From positions 1-62,177 of the forward strand of contig CAJUTB010000014.1 of the NCBI GenBank assembly GCA_910589315.1: a DNA stretch of 62,177 bases. Reading direction: 5' to 3'. Positions 15,169 to 24,181 of this stretch are shown in pieces. The position numbers and the translations under genes were made by a program. Source of the stretch: an uncultured Oscillibacter sp. (lineage in GTDB: Bacteria; Bacillota; Clostridia; Oscillospirales; Oscillospiraceae). The notes beneath the pieces were generated by a model. It saw nothing but the letters and a program-made list of their open reading frames with translations, ran no database searches and had not been told where the DNA came from. The first letter of the stretch is position 1, and each line of letters starts with the position of its first letter.

Positions 15169-16245
15169 ATGATAACGGTCAGTTTATGCATGATCGTGAA
15201 AAACGAAGCGGAGGTATTGGCCCGCTGTCTGGAAAGTGCCGCCGGACTGGTGGACGAGATCATTCTGGTAGACACCGGCTCCACCGACGGCACGAAGGAA
15301 ATCGCCGCCCGGTTCACGGACCGGATTTATGAATTTGCCTGGGAGGACGATTTTGCCGCCGCCCGAAACTATGCCTTTTCCCTGGCGGAAATGGACTACT
15401 GCCTGTGGCTGGACGCCGACGACGTACTGCTTCCGCCGGACCAGAAGCTGTTCCGGACGCTGAAAGAAACGCTCTCGCCCACGACCTCGGTGGTTATGGC
15501 GAAGTACAACACCGGTTTCGACGACGCTGGAAACGTAGTCTTTTCCTATTACCGGGAGCGGCTGATAAAAAACCGCGCCGGGTTCCGGTGGAAAGGGGCG
15601 GTGCATGAGGTCATAGAACCGGCGGGGGAAATAGTCTATGCAGATTTTGCCGTCACACACCGCAAGATCCGCGCCTCCGATCCGGACCGGAACCTCCGCA
15701 TTTACGAAAAGCTGCTCGCGCAGGGCGCGACACTGGAACCGCGCCAGCAGTTCTACTACGGACGGGAACTGTTTGACCATGGCCGCTATGCGGAAGCCCA
15801 GGAGGTGTTTGCGGCGTTTTTGGCGGAGGGCCGGGGCTGGCGGGAAAACAACATCGACGCCTGCCGCCTTCAGTCCCTTTGCCTGGAACGCCTGAACCAA
15901 TCCGAAAAGGCGGTTTCCGCTCTGCTGCAAAGTTTTGTCTACGACCGTCCCCGCGCGGAAATCTGCTGTGAGCTGGGCCGCTGGTTTTTCACACGGGAAG
16001 ACTACCAGACCGCCGCTTATTGGTACACCTCCGCGCTGCTCTGCCCGCGGAATGACAAAACGGGCGCGTTTACCCTCCCGGACTGTTACGGGTTTCTTCC
16101 CTGCTTGCAGCTTTGCGTCTGTTACAGCCGCCTGGGGGACCAGGACCGGGCGGAGCATCTGAACGAGCTGGCGGCGTCCTTCAAACCGGACGCACCGGAG
16201 GTCCTGCATAACCGGGCCTGGTTTGAGAACCGGAAAAGCGTGTGA
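15169..16245 (+). CDS. Family 2 glycosyltransferase with TPR-like C-terminus
   Basis: 358 residues behind AAAAGGAGG. Residues 1-90 show the GT-A fold of family 2: SLCMIVKNEAEVLARCLES, the nucleotide-binding ILVDTGSTDGT, and the metal-binding LWLDADD. The C-terminal half (about 190-340) is helical with TPR-like repeats (QQFYYGRELFDHGRYAEAQE, AEICCELGRWFFTREDYQTA). Such two-part enzymes occur in clostridia and bacilli (SunS-like group) and modify surface polymers, proteins or peptides. The acceptor is unknown, and no peptide gene is adjacent. Cytoplasmic. It is monocistronic between two terminators. Confidence 0.85.
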   Translation: MITVSLCMIVKNEAEVLARCLESAAGLVDEIILVDTGSTDGTKEIAARFTDRIYEFAWEDDFAAARNYAFSLAEMDYCLWLDADDVLLPPDQKLFRTLKETLSPTTSVVMAKYNTGFDDAGNVVFSYYRERLIKNRAGFRWKGAVHEVIEPAGEIVYADFAVTHRKIRASDPDRNLRIYEKLLAQGATLEPRQQFYYGRELFDHGRYAEAQEVFAAFLAEGRGWRENNIDACRLQSLCLERLNQSEKAVSALLQSFVYDRPRAEICCELGRWFFTREDYQTAAYWYTSALLCPRNDKTGAFTLPDCYGFLPCLQLCVCYSRLGDQDRAEHLNELAASFKPDAPEVLHNRAWFENRKSV

Positions 16246-16254
16246 GAAAGAAAA

Positions 16255-16290
16255 CCGCCGTATCCAAAGGGGATACGGCGGCTGTTTTTA
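16255..16290. terminator. Bidirectional terminator between convergent genes
   Basis: CCGCCGTATCC (16255-16265) pairs perfectly with GGATACGGCGG (16271-16281), with GTTTTTA on the right and a matching A run on the left. Confidence 0.9.
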
Positions 16291-17550
16291 TTGGACGACG
16301 TTTTGTGCAAACCGGGTGAGAATGACGGCAACCTGCGCGCGGGTTGCGTTTCCGGTGGGCGAGAGCGTGGTGGAGCTGGTGCCGTTGATCAGGCCCTGGG
16401 CGTTGGCCCACTGAATCGGCTCTACGGCATAGCCTGCAATCTGCGCGGCGTCGAGATAACCGTTGAGGTCGGCGCGTGCGCTGATGTCCCGGCCCTTGTA
16501 CCCGGCGTAGCGGTACAGAAACGCCGCCATTTGCTCCCGTGTAATCGGATTGTTGGGGCGGAAGGTTCCGTCGGAATAGCCGTTTACGATGCCGTTGGCC
16601 GAGGCCCAGGCCACGGCGGAGGCATAGTAGGCGGTGGGGAGAACGTCCGTAAAGTTGGACAGCCCCGCGTCGGGAGAGCCCTCCAAACGGTAGAGAATTG
16701 CGACGATCATGCCGCGGGTTGTGGTGTTGTTGGGCGTGAAGGTCGTGGTGGAAGTGCCGTTCATCAAGCCCTTTTGGTAGACGTACCGAACGGCGTCGTA
16801 ACACCAATCGCTGGGGGAAATGTCCGTAAAGGGCAGAGGGGTTTCGTCCTCACCGGGGATGAAAACGGCTTCCAGCTCCACGTCGGAACCCGGCATGACA
16901 AAGGTATACCGGCGGGTTCCGGCGGCGGTGAGCGTTAATTCCCGGTTCCGACTGTCCTTCGCCGTGAGGCGGTCCAGGGTGTAGCCTTCGTCCGGCGTCA
17001 CCGTTACCGTCACGGTTTCGCCCTCCTCAGCGGAGGTGGGCCGGGCCTCAGCCTCGCCGTTTTTCGCCGTCAAAACGCGGACGCGGTATGCGTCCTTACG
17101 GTCGCCGATGGAGGTGATGTCCGCGCGGCCGCCGCTTTCCAGGGCGTTCAGGTTCTGGTCCAGAAGAATCAGGTCCGCCCGTTCCGGCAGGCCGCAGCTT
17201 TTCCCGGCGTCCAGAGAACCCAGCCGCAGGGTGCGGCCGTCGTTGAGAACGCCCTCCCCGGCGCAGATATAGACGGTCACAATGGTGTTTTTCCCGGAGA
17301 TTTTTACATGGCAGTCCGGGCTGTATGCCCCGCGGATGTCGCATTGGAAGGAGGCGTCCGGGTATTCGCCGCGGAAGGTCAGCTCCGCCTGAATGGCGTA
17401 AACCTTGTCCTCCAAATCCTCCAGAGTCAATAGGATGCTGTCGCCGTCGTCCCGGCAGGCCAGGGTGGGGGTCCTGCTCCGGGCCGCCGCCGTCACCGGC
17501 AGCGACCAGAGCAGGCACAGGGCCAGAAGGCCCGATAGTATACGCTTCAT
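16288..17550 (-). CDS. SLH-anchored surface protein with cohesin-like N-terminal domain
   Basis: 420 residues. A signal peptide (1-23, ending PVTAAA) is followed by a domain at about 25-150 with the pattern VYAIQAELTFRGEYPDASFQ and strands compatible with a cohesin-type beta sandwich. Residues 155-231 form a bacterial-repeat (InlB-like) domain (EEGETVTVTVTPDEGYTLDR). Three SLH domains follow from about 240 to the end (FTDISPSDWCYDAVRYVYQK; ITREQMAAFLYRYA). SLH domains hold the protein on the cell wall polymer. It overlaps the upstream protease gene by four bases (ATGA), so the two are made together. The cohesin-like reading is my inference, not a database result. Confidence 0.8.
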   Translation of the reverse strand: MKRILSGLLALCLLWSLPVTAAARSRTPTLACRDDGDSILLTLEDLEDKVYAIQAELTFRGEYPDASFQCDIRGAYSPDCHVKISGKNTIVTVYICAGEGVLNDGRTLRLGSLDAGKSCGLPERADLILLDQNLNALESGGRADITSIGDRKDAYRVRVLTAKNGEAEARPTSAEEGETVTVTVTPDEGYTLDRLTAKDSRNRELTLTAAGTRRYTFVMPGSDVELEAVFIPGEDETPLPFTDISPSDWCYDAVRYVYQKGLMNGTSTTTFTPNNTTTRGMIVAILYRLEGSPDAGLSNFTDVLPTAYYASAVAWASANGIVNGYSDGTFRPNNPITREQMAAFLYRYAGYKGRDISARADLNGYLDAAQIAGYAVEPIQWANAQGLINGTSSTTLSPTGNATRAQVAVILTRFAQNVVQ

Positions 17551-20500
17551 TCGCCTTCCTCCGATTGAATCAATTGAATGGCGGGCAGGTCAGAGCCGCC
17601 GGGCGTGTGAATCCAAAGGGTTTCCGCCGTGACCCGTTGGCTGTCCGCAGAGTCGGGAGAGTCCGTCCTGGAGAGGACCGCCCGCATTTCCGAGGGCAGC
17701 AGATTGACGGCGTCACAGGGGCTCTTTCCCTCTTGCAGTTCCGCTTCCCGCTGGACGTTGGGGATAAAGATGAAGATGCCGTCGCTGATGTCGCTGACTT
17801 CGCCGTCCTTGGGGACTTCTGCAAACAGAAGGGCACGGCCATCCAGCGGGCGGGTTTCAGTGGTTTCTGTGACGGTCCCCGCGCCGTCTTCCCCATCCGC
17901 AAGGACGGTATGGGTGAAACGGCCCTCCACAAGCAGCTTAAGGAATACCGGGTCGCCCCGATAGGCGCCGGTGATGATCAGGGTTCCGGCGGGAATTTTA
18001 GCGGTTCCCCCGGTGGTTTCGTAGGAGTAATCCTTATCCAGAATCCCCACAGAGCCGGTTTCCAGGAAGGCCACGTCGTCCCCGGCGTAGCCGATCAGCT
18101 GGATATCCGCATCCTGGACAGTTTCGGGCACGCCGGTGATGGTGACGGTTTTGGCGTCGTAGGTCCAGACGCGGGTATCACTGCCGTTGGTGCCGGGTTT
18201 CCAGAAGTAGACAAGATAGTTGTTTGTGTCGTCCGCCGCCTGATTGCCCTCGCCAAAGGTTCCGGTGCGGGCTATGACGGGATCGCCTGTTTTCTGTGCA
18301 ATCTTAACCGTGTACTCGCCGGATGTGGGCCGGTTCGCACCGACGAATTTCAGGCCGGAGATGGGCGTTTCGTTTTCTCCTTGGAACGTAATCGTTACGG
18401 TTTCGCCATCCCGCTTAATCTCGTATTGGTCAGCAGAAATTATCGCGTCATAGGCGATTCGCACTTCCTGGGACTTCGCTTCATCGACGAGGTTGCCCAG
18501 TACGTCGTAAGCCTTGACGGAATACGTATAGGTCCGGTGATTGGCGGAACCGATCACGTCCACATAGGTGGTTTCCGTGGTAAAGCCAATGGGCACGTTA
18601 TTTCGGAGAATTTCATAGCCCTGCAAAGTTCCCTGTGTGAGTTGGGGAGTGATGGTCAACGTGACCTTTTTGTCATCCGACAGGGATGCAGAGACCGACA
18701 CCGTTCCGGCGGCGGGCTGGGTGCCGTTAAGACGCGCCCGGCGGCTCTGGTCGTTGAGATACCAGATCGCACGGTCTTCCTTTGTTGTATAGCTGTTGGC
18801 CAAAGCCTCTTTTGTGCTGTCGCTCAAAACCATGCCCCAGCGGGTGCAGAACTCCGTCAGGTCCCGGTTGGCAACGGCGGAGGCAGTCCGGGCAAACCGG
18901 TCCGCATAGGATTCCGCGCCCTGGAAATGCTCGCCGGACTTCCAGGCTTTGAAGAAGCGGTTATAGAAGTCCAGGGGGGCGCCCCCATCATCGTAGGCAA
19001 GATGGAGCTGCCAATACAGGCCAAGCTGCACAAAGACATTATTGGAGTCGCCGGGGTAGCCCTGGGCAACCTTGGTAAAGATATCCTGATACTTGCCGCT
19101 GGCCTCCAGGCGGGAAGTAAGAGTGTTTTGCGCTCCGTCGAAGGTCTGAACCATGAGGGAATAAAGATTGTTGGTGATTTCGGCTTTGCCCAGTTTGTCC
19201 ATGTTGTGGCCGATTTCGTGGGCGATGCCCCAGCCAAAGAGCTGGTTTGAAGAGGCATTGGGACTCAGACTGGAGATGGGCTTGCCGCAGGCCATGCCGC
19301 CGCAGGAGCCGTAACCGATGCCGACATGATTTCCGGCGGCGTACATGAATGCGCCGCTGAACATCTGCATACAGCGGATATTCTGCCGGGACTGCATATC
19401 GTTTTTCGCATAGGTGTTGTCAATGCCCTGGGTGGTGTTGCAGATGTGCAGGAGGTCTTCCCAGGCCAGAATGGTCTGATAGAGGGTTTCCACGCGCTCG
19501 GAGCGGCTTCGGCCGCTGGCGTCCAGCACCGCCGCCGCAGGCAGGGAGAGCAGTACCGTAGGCGTGGCAATCTCCGTGACATTCATGCAGTTGGAGAGCT
19601 TATTGGCGCTGTTGATGCCCTGGGCAGAGACATAGGCTTCCAATTCGTCCACGTATGCGCCGATGGCGTCCCGGAGGACGCTGTCCGCCTGCCCATACCA
19701 GTCGGAGACATCCAACAGGGGAATATCCGTCGTCCGCCGGACGTGAAGCCGGATGGCCTCTGGGTTGGGACCGCTGTATGTAAGGTACAAGCTGCCGCCT
19801 CTTGGGGTGTTTTGACTGCCGATTTTGGGAATGGTCAGAATATTCCGTCCATTTTCCAGCGTACCGGCCTGGGCGCGCCAGGCGGAGGCTTCGGCGTTGA
19901 ACTGGGTGGCAAAGACGGTGATTTTCTGCCCGGCGGGGATGCCGCTGGCATAGATGGTGATTTCATCGTTGGCCGCCGCCGCTGCGCCAAGGGGCTGGAG
20001 GTCGCTGCCGCTCTGCCCGTATTTGCTGGCGTCCGCGCCTGCGCTGCGGGCGTCAATGCCCTCCACAATCACCCCGCGGCTGGAGCCGCTGAGAAGTTCC
20101 CCGGCCAGATTCAGCTCGTCTTCCAGGGTTTCCAGGTTCAGGTAGTAATTCTTTTCGTCGCTGTTGAGCCGCGCCCGCAGGCCGTCAATTTCAGACTGCG
20201 TTACGCCGCTGCGCAAAGACAGCCGCAGATCATCGGCGAACAGGCTGGCAATGTTGTCCGGCAGGCAGTGAGCCGGGTCGTATTCCAGGAACATCAATTC
20301 CGAAAGACTTACCGCCGTGTAGGTGTTTTGCTCAATGGTTATGGCGATTTTCACCACGTCCGTCACCGGCTCAATGGGCAGAACGGCGAATCTCGTCACA
20401 GCGGGATTGTTCCGGACGGGAAGCCAGGTGTTGGCATCGCCGGCCTGGCCGCCCTGATTCGGGTCGGGGGCCGCCAGCGTACCGGGACCGGTCAGCTCGT

Positions 20501-22481
20501 CGCCCTCCCGCCAGACCGTGATGGTATAACGCCGCAGATTTGAGGGATAACTGCCGTCCAGACGGGGGACCCAGATTACGCTGCTCAGGTCCACCGGCTC
20601 GTTGAATTCCGCCAGAACCTGCTTGTTGTCCCACCAGTTGCCGTCGTCATAGGAATGAGAGGTCCAATGGGTGCTGAAATCGCCGTCCGCCATGTTCTCC
20701 GGGCGGAAGGGATTCGCGGCGGTATAGGAGCTGGGCGAGACGTTTTTGGGGTCCGCTAACCAGACTCGCTTAATATCTTCCCAGTCCAGAACGCCCTCCG
20801 TGGGAATTCCTTCGGGACGGTTGTAATCCACCGCCTGGGGGGTTCCCTCTGCAATCCGGGACTTGCCGCTGACGCCTGCGTCATTTCCGGCAATGAGATA
20901 AAGGGAGTATTTCACGCCGTTGGTGAGACTGGTCAAGGTGGCGCTGGTTGCGGTCATTTTTCCGCCCCACTGGCGGAAATTGCTCTCGGATTCCGCTTTG
21001 TAGTAAAGTTCGTAGTAAGTGGCCCCCTTGGAGGCTTTCCAGGAGACGCGAAGGGAGCTGTCCATCTCGCCGACGGAGATCATGTCCGGCGCGTCGGGAG
21101 CTTTGGCGGGCTGGGGTTCCGCCTCCACCGGGGCGGAGGTTTTGCCCTCCCACGTTCCGTCAATGGGCGTGACGGTGAAGCAGTAAACTTTCAGGTTTTC
21201 CAGCCCCGTGATCTCCGCACGGGGAACGTCGGTGCGGAGAGACTTCCGGGTTTCGCTTTTGTCTTTCAGCCAGTAGTCGACGCGGTAGCCCGAGACGTTG
21301 GGAAGCTGGGTCCAGCGAAGGTTGACGCATCCGTCGCCGGCTTCCGCCGTGAGATTGCGAATTTCGCTGTTTGCCTGCACCGGGTTTTCCGGTACGATAT
21401 CCTGGAGGAACTGAATGGATTCAATCACCACGTATTCGCCGCCCTCGGTGCGGGTGACGGTGATGGTAATTTCTTTCACAGGAACCCGCCGTCCAAGGTT
21501 GATGGTCACGATGCCGCTGCCGGGCACCGCGCTGATGGCGTGAACGCCGTCGGGGCGGGTGTTGTCAAAGGAGACTTCCTCCTCGCTGCCGTCGTCGTAG
21601 GTGACTTTCACGGCGCCTTCCAGGATCTCGCCGGGGCCTTCGGGAGAGAGGATCTGGATCTGTTCCATTTCCACGGCCTCGTTCAAAACGACGGAGAACC
21701 CAACCGGTCCGGCCTTGGCGGAGAGGGTTGCGGAATTGCCATTGTCCCGCAGAAGGTCGGATAAATCGCCGGAGAGCAGGGTTACGCCGCTGTCCAAACG
21801 GACCGCGTCCTGGGGAAATTCCAGCAGAACGGTGTTCCGGAGTTCCGCCTGTCCGGCGGCGTTCAGGTTGCGGCTGACAGCGGCGAGGTCATAAATGTCA
21901 ATGTGTCCGTCGCCGGTGAGGTCATATTGTTCCAGATCCCGCCGGTTTTCGGAACCCAGCGCGCCGGAGAGCCGGTCCCGGTCGCGGCTGGTAACGCGCC
22001 CGTCGCCGTCCACGTCGCCCAAGGTAAGGGTGGCGTCGCCGGTGCCCAGGGTGACGTGCTGGGAAAATTTACCAAGATCAACCCGCTGGGTGTAGGGCGT
22101 GCAGCCCTCGCCGGTGAATTCCAGCGAGTATGCGCCCTGGGGAAGGTCTTTGACGGTGAAGTCCAGATAACCCGGCCAGTTTCCGCCGCCTAGGTCTCCG
22201 CCGTCGGCGTTCCGGAGGGTAGTGGCCGTCCGGTAATCGCCTGGAAGGATGCCGCTGTCCGTCTCCGTCAGAGGAAGAACGCCTAGGGAGCGTCCGTCCC
22301 GGAACAGTTCCACCTGAAAGCCGCGCTGTTTCAAGCTGGTCAGGTTTTGGGGAAGGTCCAGGCGGACAGTGCCGGAGATGCTGCCGGTAATGCCGGTTTC
22401 CGCCGCCCTGGCCGCCGGAAGGGCCGGGACGAGCAGCGCCGCCGAAAGAAGCAGGGCGGCGAGACGTTGTCGCAGGTGCAT
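17547..22481 (-). CDS. Large secreted M60-type (enhancin-like) metallopeptidase with dockerin-like and Fn3 domains
   Basis: 1644 residues; ATG at 22481 chosen for GAGGAG upstream and an ideal signal peptide (1-26). Order: SpaA-like region 30-140; dockerin-like pair of calcium loops at about 152-206 (LGDVDGDGRVTSRDRDRL and YDLTGDGHIDIYDLAAVSR); discoidin/F5-8 type domain; two fibronectin type III domains (about 375-555); a second discoidin-like domain (ENMADGDFSTHWTSHSYDDG); then the M60 catalytic domain with HEIGHNMDKLGKAE (HEXXH-X8-E, His at 1088). M60 enzymes cleave mucin-type glycoproteins. C-terminal beta domains follow. The stop overlaps the SLH gene. Substrate and calcium-loop function are inferred. 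Confidence 0.85.
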   Translation of the reverse strand: MHLRQRLAALLLSAALLVPALPAARAAETGITGSISGTVRLDLPQNLTSLKQRGFQVELFRDGRSLGVLPLTETDSGILPGDYRTATTLRNADGGDLGGGNWPGYLDFTVKDLPQGAYSLEFTGEGCTPYTQRVDLGKFSQHVTLGTGDATLTLGDVDGDGRVTSRDRDRLSGALGSENRRDLEQYDLTGDGHIDIYDLAAVSRNLNAAGQAELRNTVLLEFPQDAVRLDSGVTLLSGDLSDLLRDNGNSATLSAKAGPVGFSVVLNEAVEMEQIQILSPEGPGEILEGAVKVTYDDGSEEEVSFDNTRPDGVHAISAVPGSGIVTINLGRRVPVKEITITVTRTEGGEYVVIESIQFLQDIVPENPVQANSEIRNLTAEAGDGCVNLRWTQLPNVSGYRVDYWLKDKSETRKSLRTDVPRAEITGLENLKVYCFTVTPIDGTWEGKTSAPVEAEPQPAKAPDAPDMISVGEMDSSLRVSWKASKGATYYELYYKAESESNFRQWGGKMTATSATLTSLTNGVKYSLYLIAGNDAGVSGKSRIAEGTPQAVDYNRPEGIPTEGVLDWEDIKRVWLADPKNVSPSSYTAANPFRPENMADGDFSTHWTSHSYDDGNWWDNKQVLAEFNEPVDLSSVIWVPRLDGSYPSNLRRYTITVWREGDELTGPGTLAAPDPNQGGQAGDANTWLPVRNNPAVTRFAVLPIEPVTDVVKIAITIEQNTYTAVSLSELMFLEYDPAHCLPDNIASLFADDLRLSLRSGVTQSEIDGLRARLNSDEKNYYLNLETLEDELNLAGELLSGSSRGVIVEGIDARSAGADASKYGQSGSDLQPLGAAAAANDEITIYASGIPAGQKITVFATQFNAEASAWRAQAGTLENGRNILTIPKIGSQNTPRGGSLYLTYSGPNPEAIRLHVRRTTDIPLLDVSDWYGQADSVLRDAIGAYVDELEAYVSAQGINSANKLSNCMNVTEIATPTVLLSLPAAAVLDASGRSRSERVETLYQTILAWEDLLHICNTTQGIDNTYAKNDMQSRQNIRCMQMFSGAFMYAAGNHVGIGYGSCGGMACGKPISSLSPNASSNQLFGWGIAHEIGHNMDKLGKAEITNNLYSLMVQTFDGAQNTLTSRLEASGKYQDIFTKVAQGYPGDSNNVFVQLGLYWQLHLAYDDGGAPLDFYNRFFKAWKSGEHFQGAESYADRFARTASAVANRDLTEFCTRWGMVLSDSTKEALANSYTTKEDRAIWYLNDQSRRARLNGTQPAAGTVSVSASLSDDKKVTLTITPQLTQGTLQGYEILRNNVPIGFTTETTYVDVIGSANHRTYTYSVKAYDVLGNLVDEAKSQEVRIAYDAIISADQYEIKRDGETVTITFQGENETPISGLKFVGANRPTSGEYTVKIAQKTGDPVIARTGTFGEGNQAADDTNNYLVYFWKPGTNGSDTRVWTYDAKTVTITGVPETVQDADIQLIGYAGDDVAFLETGSVGILDKDYSYETTGGTAKIPAGTLIITGAYRGDPVFLKLLVEGRFTHTVLADGEDGAGTVTETTETRPLDGRALLFAEVPKDGEVSDISDGIFIFIPNVQREAELQEGKSPCDAVNLLPSEMRAVLSRTDSPDSADSQRVTAETLWIHTPGGSDLPAIQLIQSEEGE

Positions 22482-22660
22482 AAAATTTTCGTCTCCTCTC
22501 TGAACTGCCGCAAGTGGCGGCGTTGTGAATTTCAGCATAGAAATTATACCAATTTCCGCAGGATTTGACAACTGTTAATTTACATAGGGAGACCATGGAG
22601 TTTCATTTGGAAACCGACTGGAAATTGATGGAATTTTAGGACTGTTTTGAAAAGGAAGCG

Positions 22661-22697
22661 TCAAAAAAACCGCCCCGGACCCAATGTCCGGAGCGGC
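22661..22697 (-). terminator. Terminator of the trk operon
   Basis: CCGCCCCGGAC (22670-22680) pairs with GTCCGGAGCGG (22686-22696); the leftward transcript then carries a run of seven U (A run at 22663-22669). The remainder of 22482-22708 shows only the start region of the protease gene. Confidence 0.9.
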
Positions 22698-22708
22698 TGT
22701 TAAGGGGT

Positions 22709-24166
22709 TCAGAAATTGTGCCGCCAAACGACCCGGCGTTTCCAGATCGAGGGGGCAAAGAGGAGAATCATCGGAAAGATTTCCAGGCGTCCCACCAGCA
22801 TATCAAAGGATAGAAGGAGCTTGGAGGCGTAGGTGAATTGGGAGAAGTTGCCCATTGGTCCCACCAGCTCCAGGCCAGGGCCAATATTGTTCATGCAGGA
22901 GATCACCGCGGTGAAGGTAGTGATCAGATCGAACTGCTCCAACGAGAGCAGAAGGAAGGAGACCGTTAAAATCAGGAGGTAGACGGTGAGAAAATGGTGA
23001 ACGCCACGGACGTTTTTGTCCGTGAGGGGCTTTCCCTCAAAGCGAATGGGGGAAACGGCGTTGGGATGGAGCATTTTCCGCATATCGCCCCAGGAGGCTT
23101 TCAGAAGAATGACAATCCGAGCAACCTTGATGCCGCCGCCGGTGGACCCGGCGCAGGCTCCTACGAACATCAAAACCACAAGAATCCCCTTGGAAAAGGT
23201 GGGCCAGAGATTGAAGTCAACGGTGGCGTAGCCGGTGGTGGTGATAATGGTGGAAACCTGGAAAAAGGCGTGGCGGAGGCTTTCCAGGAACGAGCCGTAA
23301 AGGTGGAGGACATCCACGGCGATGGCCAGTACCGCCGCGGTGACAATGAGAAGGTAAGCCCGCAGTTCTTCGGAGTGAAAGACATCCCGGAAGCGTTTGA
23401 TCAACAGAAAATAATACAGGTTGAAGTTGACGCCAAACAGGAGCATGAAAATGCCAATCACCACGTCGAAATAAGGGCTGTTGTAGGCCCCGACGCTGAG
23501 ATTCCGGCAGCTGAAGCCGCCGGTACCTGCGGAACCGAAGGCGTGGATACAGGAATCAAACAGCGGCATCCCGCCCAAACACAGAAGAATGATTTCAACA
23601 ACCGTCATGGCGAGGTAAATGCCATAGAGAATTTTTGCGGTGTCGCTCATGCGGCTGACCAGCTTGCCAACCGACGGACCAGGCATTTCCGCCCGCAGGA
23701 TGTGCATTCCGTGGCCGTCGGTCATCGGCAGAACGGCCATGACGAACACCAGCACGCCCATGCCGCCGACCCAGTGGGTGAAGCTCCGCCAGAACAGGCC
23801 GCTTCGGGTGAGGGATTCCACTTCCGTCAGGATGGTTGCGCCGGTGGTGGTGAAACCGGAGACGGTTTCAAAAAATGCGTTGATAAAGTTCGGAATGTCG
23901 CCGGAGAACACGAAGGGCAGCGCGCCGAACAAAGACATTCCCACCCAGGCCAGGGCAACCACCGCGAAGCCGTCCCGAGCAAAGAGGGCGGTCTGCTTGG
24001 GCTTGCGGCCGAGCAGCAGTCCGGCGGCGGCAAGGGCCAGCATGGTCCCCAAAAAAGGGAGGGTGGACTCGCCGTAGACCAGCGCGGTTCCCAGCGGGAG
24101 GAGAAGCAAAACGGCTTCCGTCCAGAGAATCCGGCTGATGACATAGCGGATCATTTGATAATTCAA
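22709..24166 (-). CDS. trkH: Trk-type potassium uptake protein, membrane subunit
   Basis: 485 residues with about ten membrane helices. The four pore-loop selectivity segments are recognisable: SGFTTTGAT, SAGTGGFS, TTTGYATVDFN and NNIGPGL, each with the conserved Gly. It forms the K+-conducting dimer that works with TrkA, whose gene lies 15 bases upstream in the same operon. The start given is TTG at 24166, 9 bases after AAGGCGG; ATG at 24154 is an alternative four codons in. Plasma membrane protein. Confidence 0.93.
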   Translation of the reverse strand: MNYQMIRYVISRILWTEAVLLLLPLGTALVYGESTLPFLGTMLALAAAGLLLGRKPKQTALFARDGFAVVALAWVGMSLFGALPFVFSGDIPNFINAFFETVSGFTTTGATILTEVESLTRSGLFWRSFTHWVGGMGVLVFVMAVLPMTDGHGMHILRAEMPGPSVGKLVSRMSDTAKILYGIYLAMTVVEIILLCLGGMPLFDSCIHAFGSAGTGGFSCRNLSVGAYNSPYFDVVIGIFMLLFGVNFNLYYFLLIKRFRDVFHSEELRAYLLIVTAAVLAIAVDVLHLYGSFLESLRHAFFQVSTIITTTGYATVDFNLWPTFSKGILVVLMFVGACAGSTGGGIKVARIVILLKASWGDMRKMLHPNAVSPIRFEGKPLTDKNVRGVHHFLTVYLLILTVSFLLLSLEQFDLITTFTAVISCMNNIGPGLELVGPMGNFSQFTYASKLLLSFDMLVGRLEIFPMILLFAPSIWKRRVVWRHNF

Positions 24167-24181
24167 GAGGATTCGCCGCCT

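Noticed and set aside
17325..19250. A 641-residue plus-strand frame inside the M60 protease gene
   Set aside because: It is antisense to the protease, has no start context, and its residue make-up follows from the codon bias of the opposite strand.
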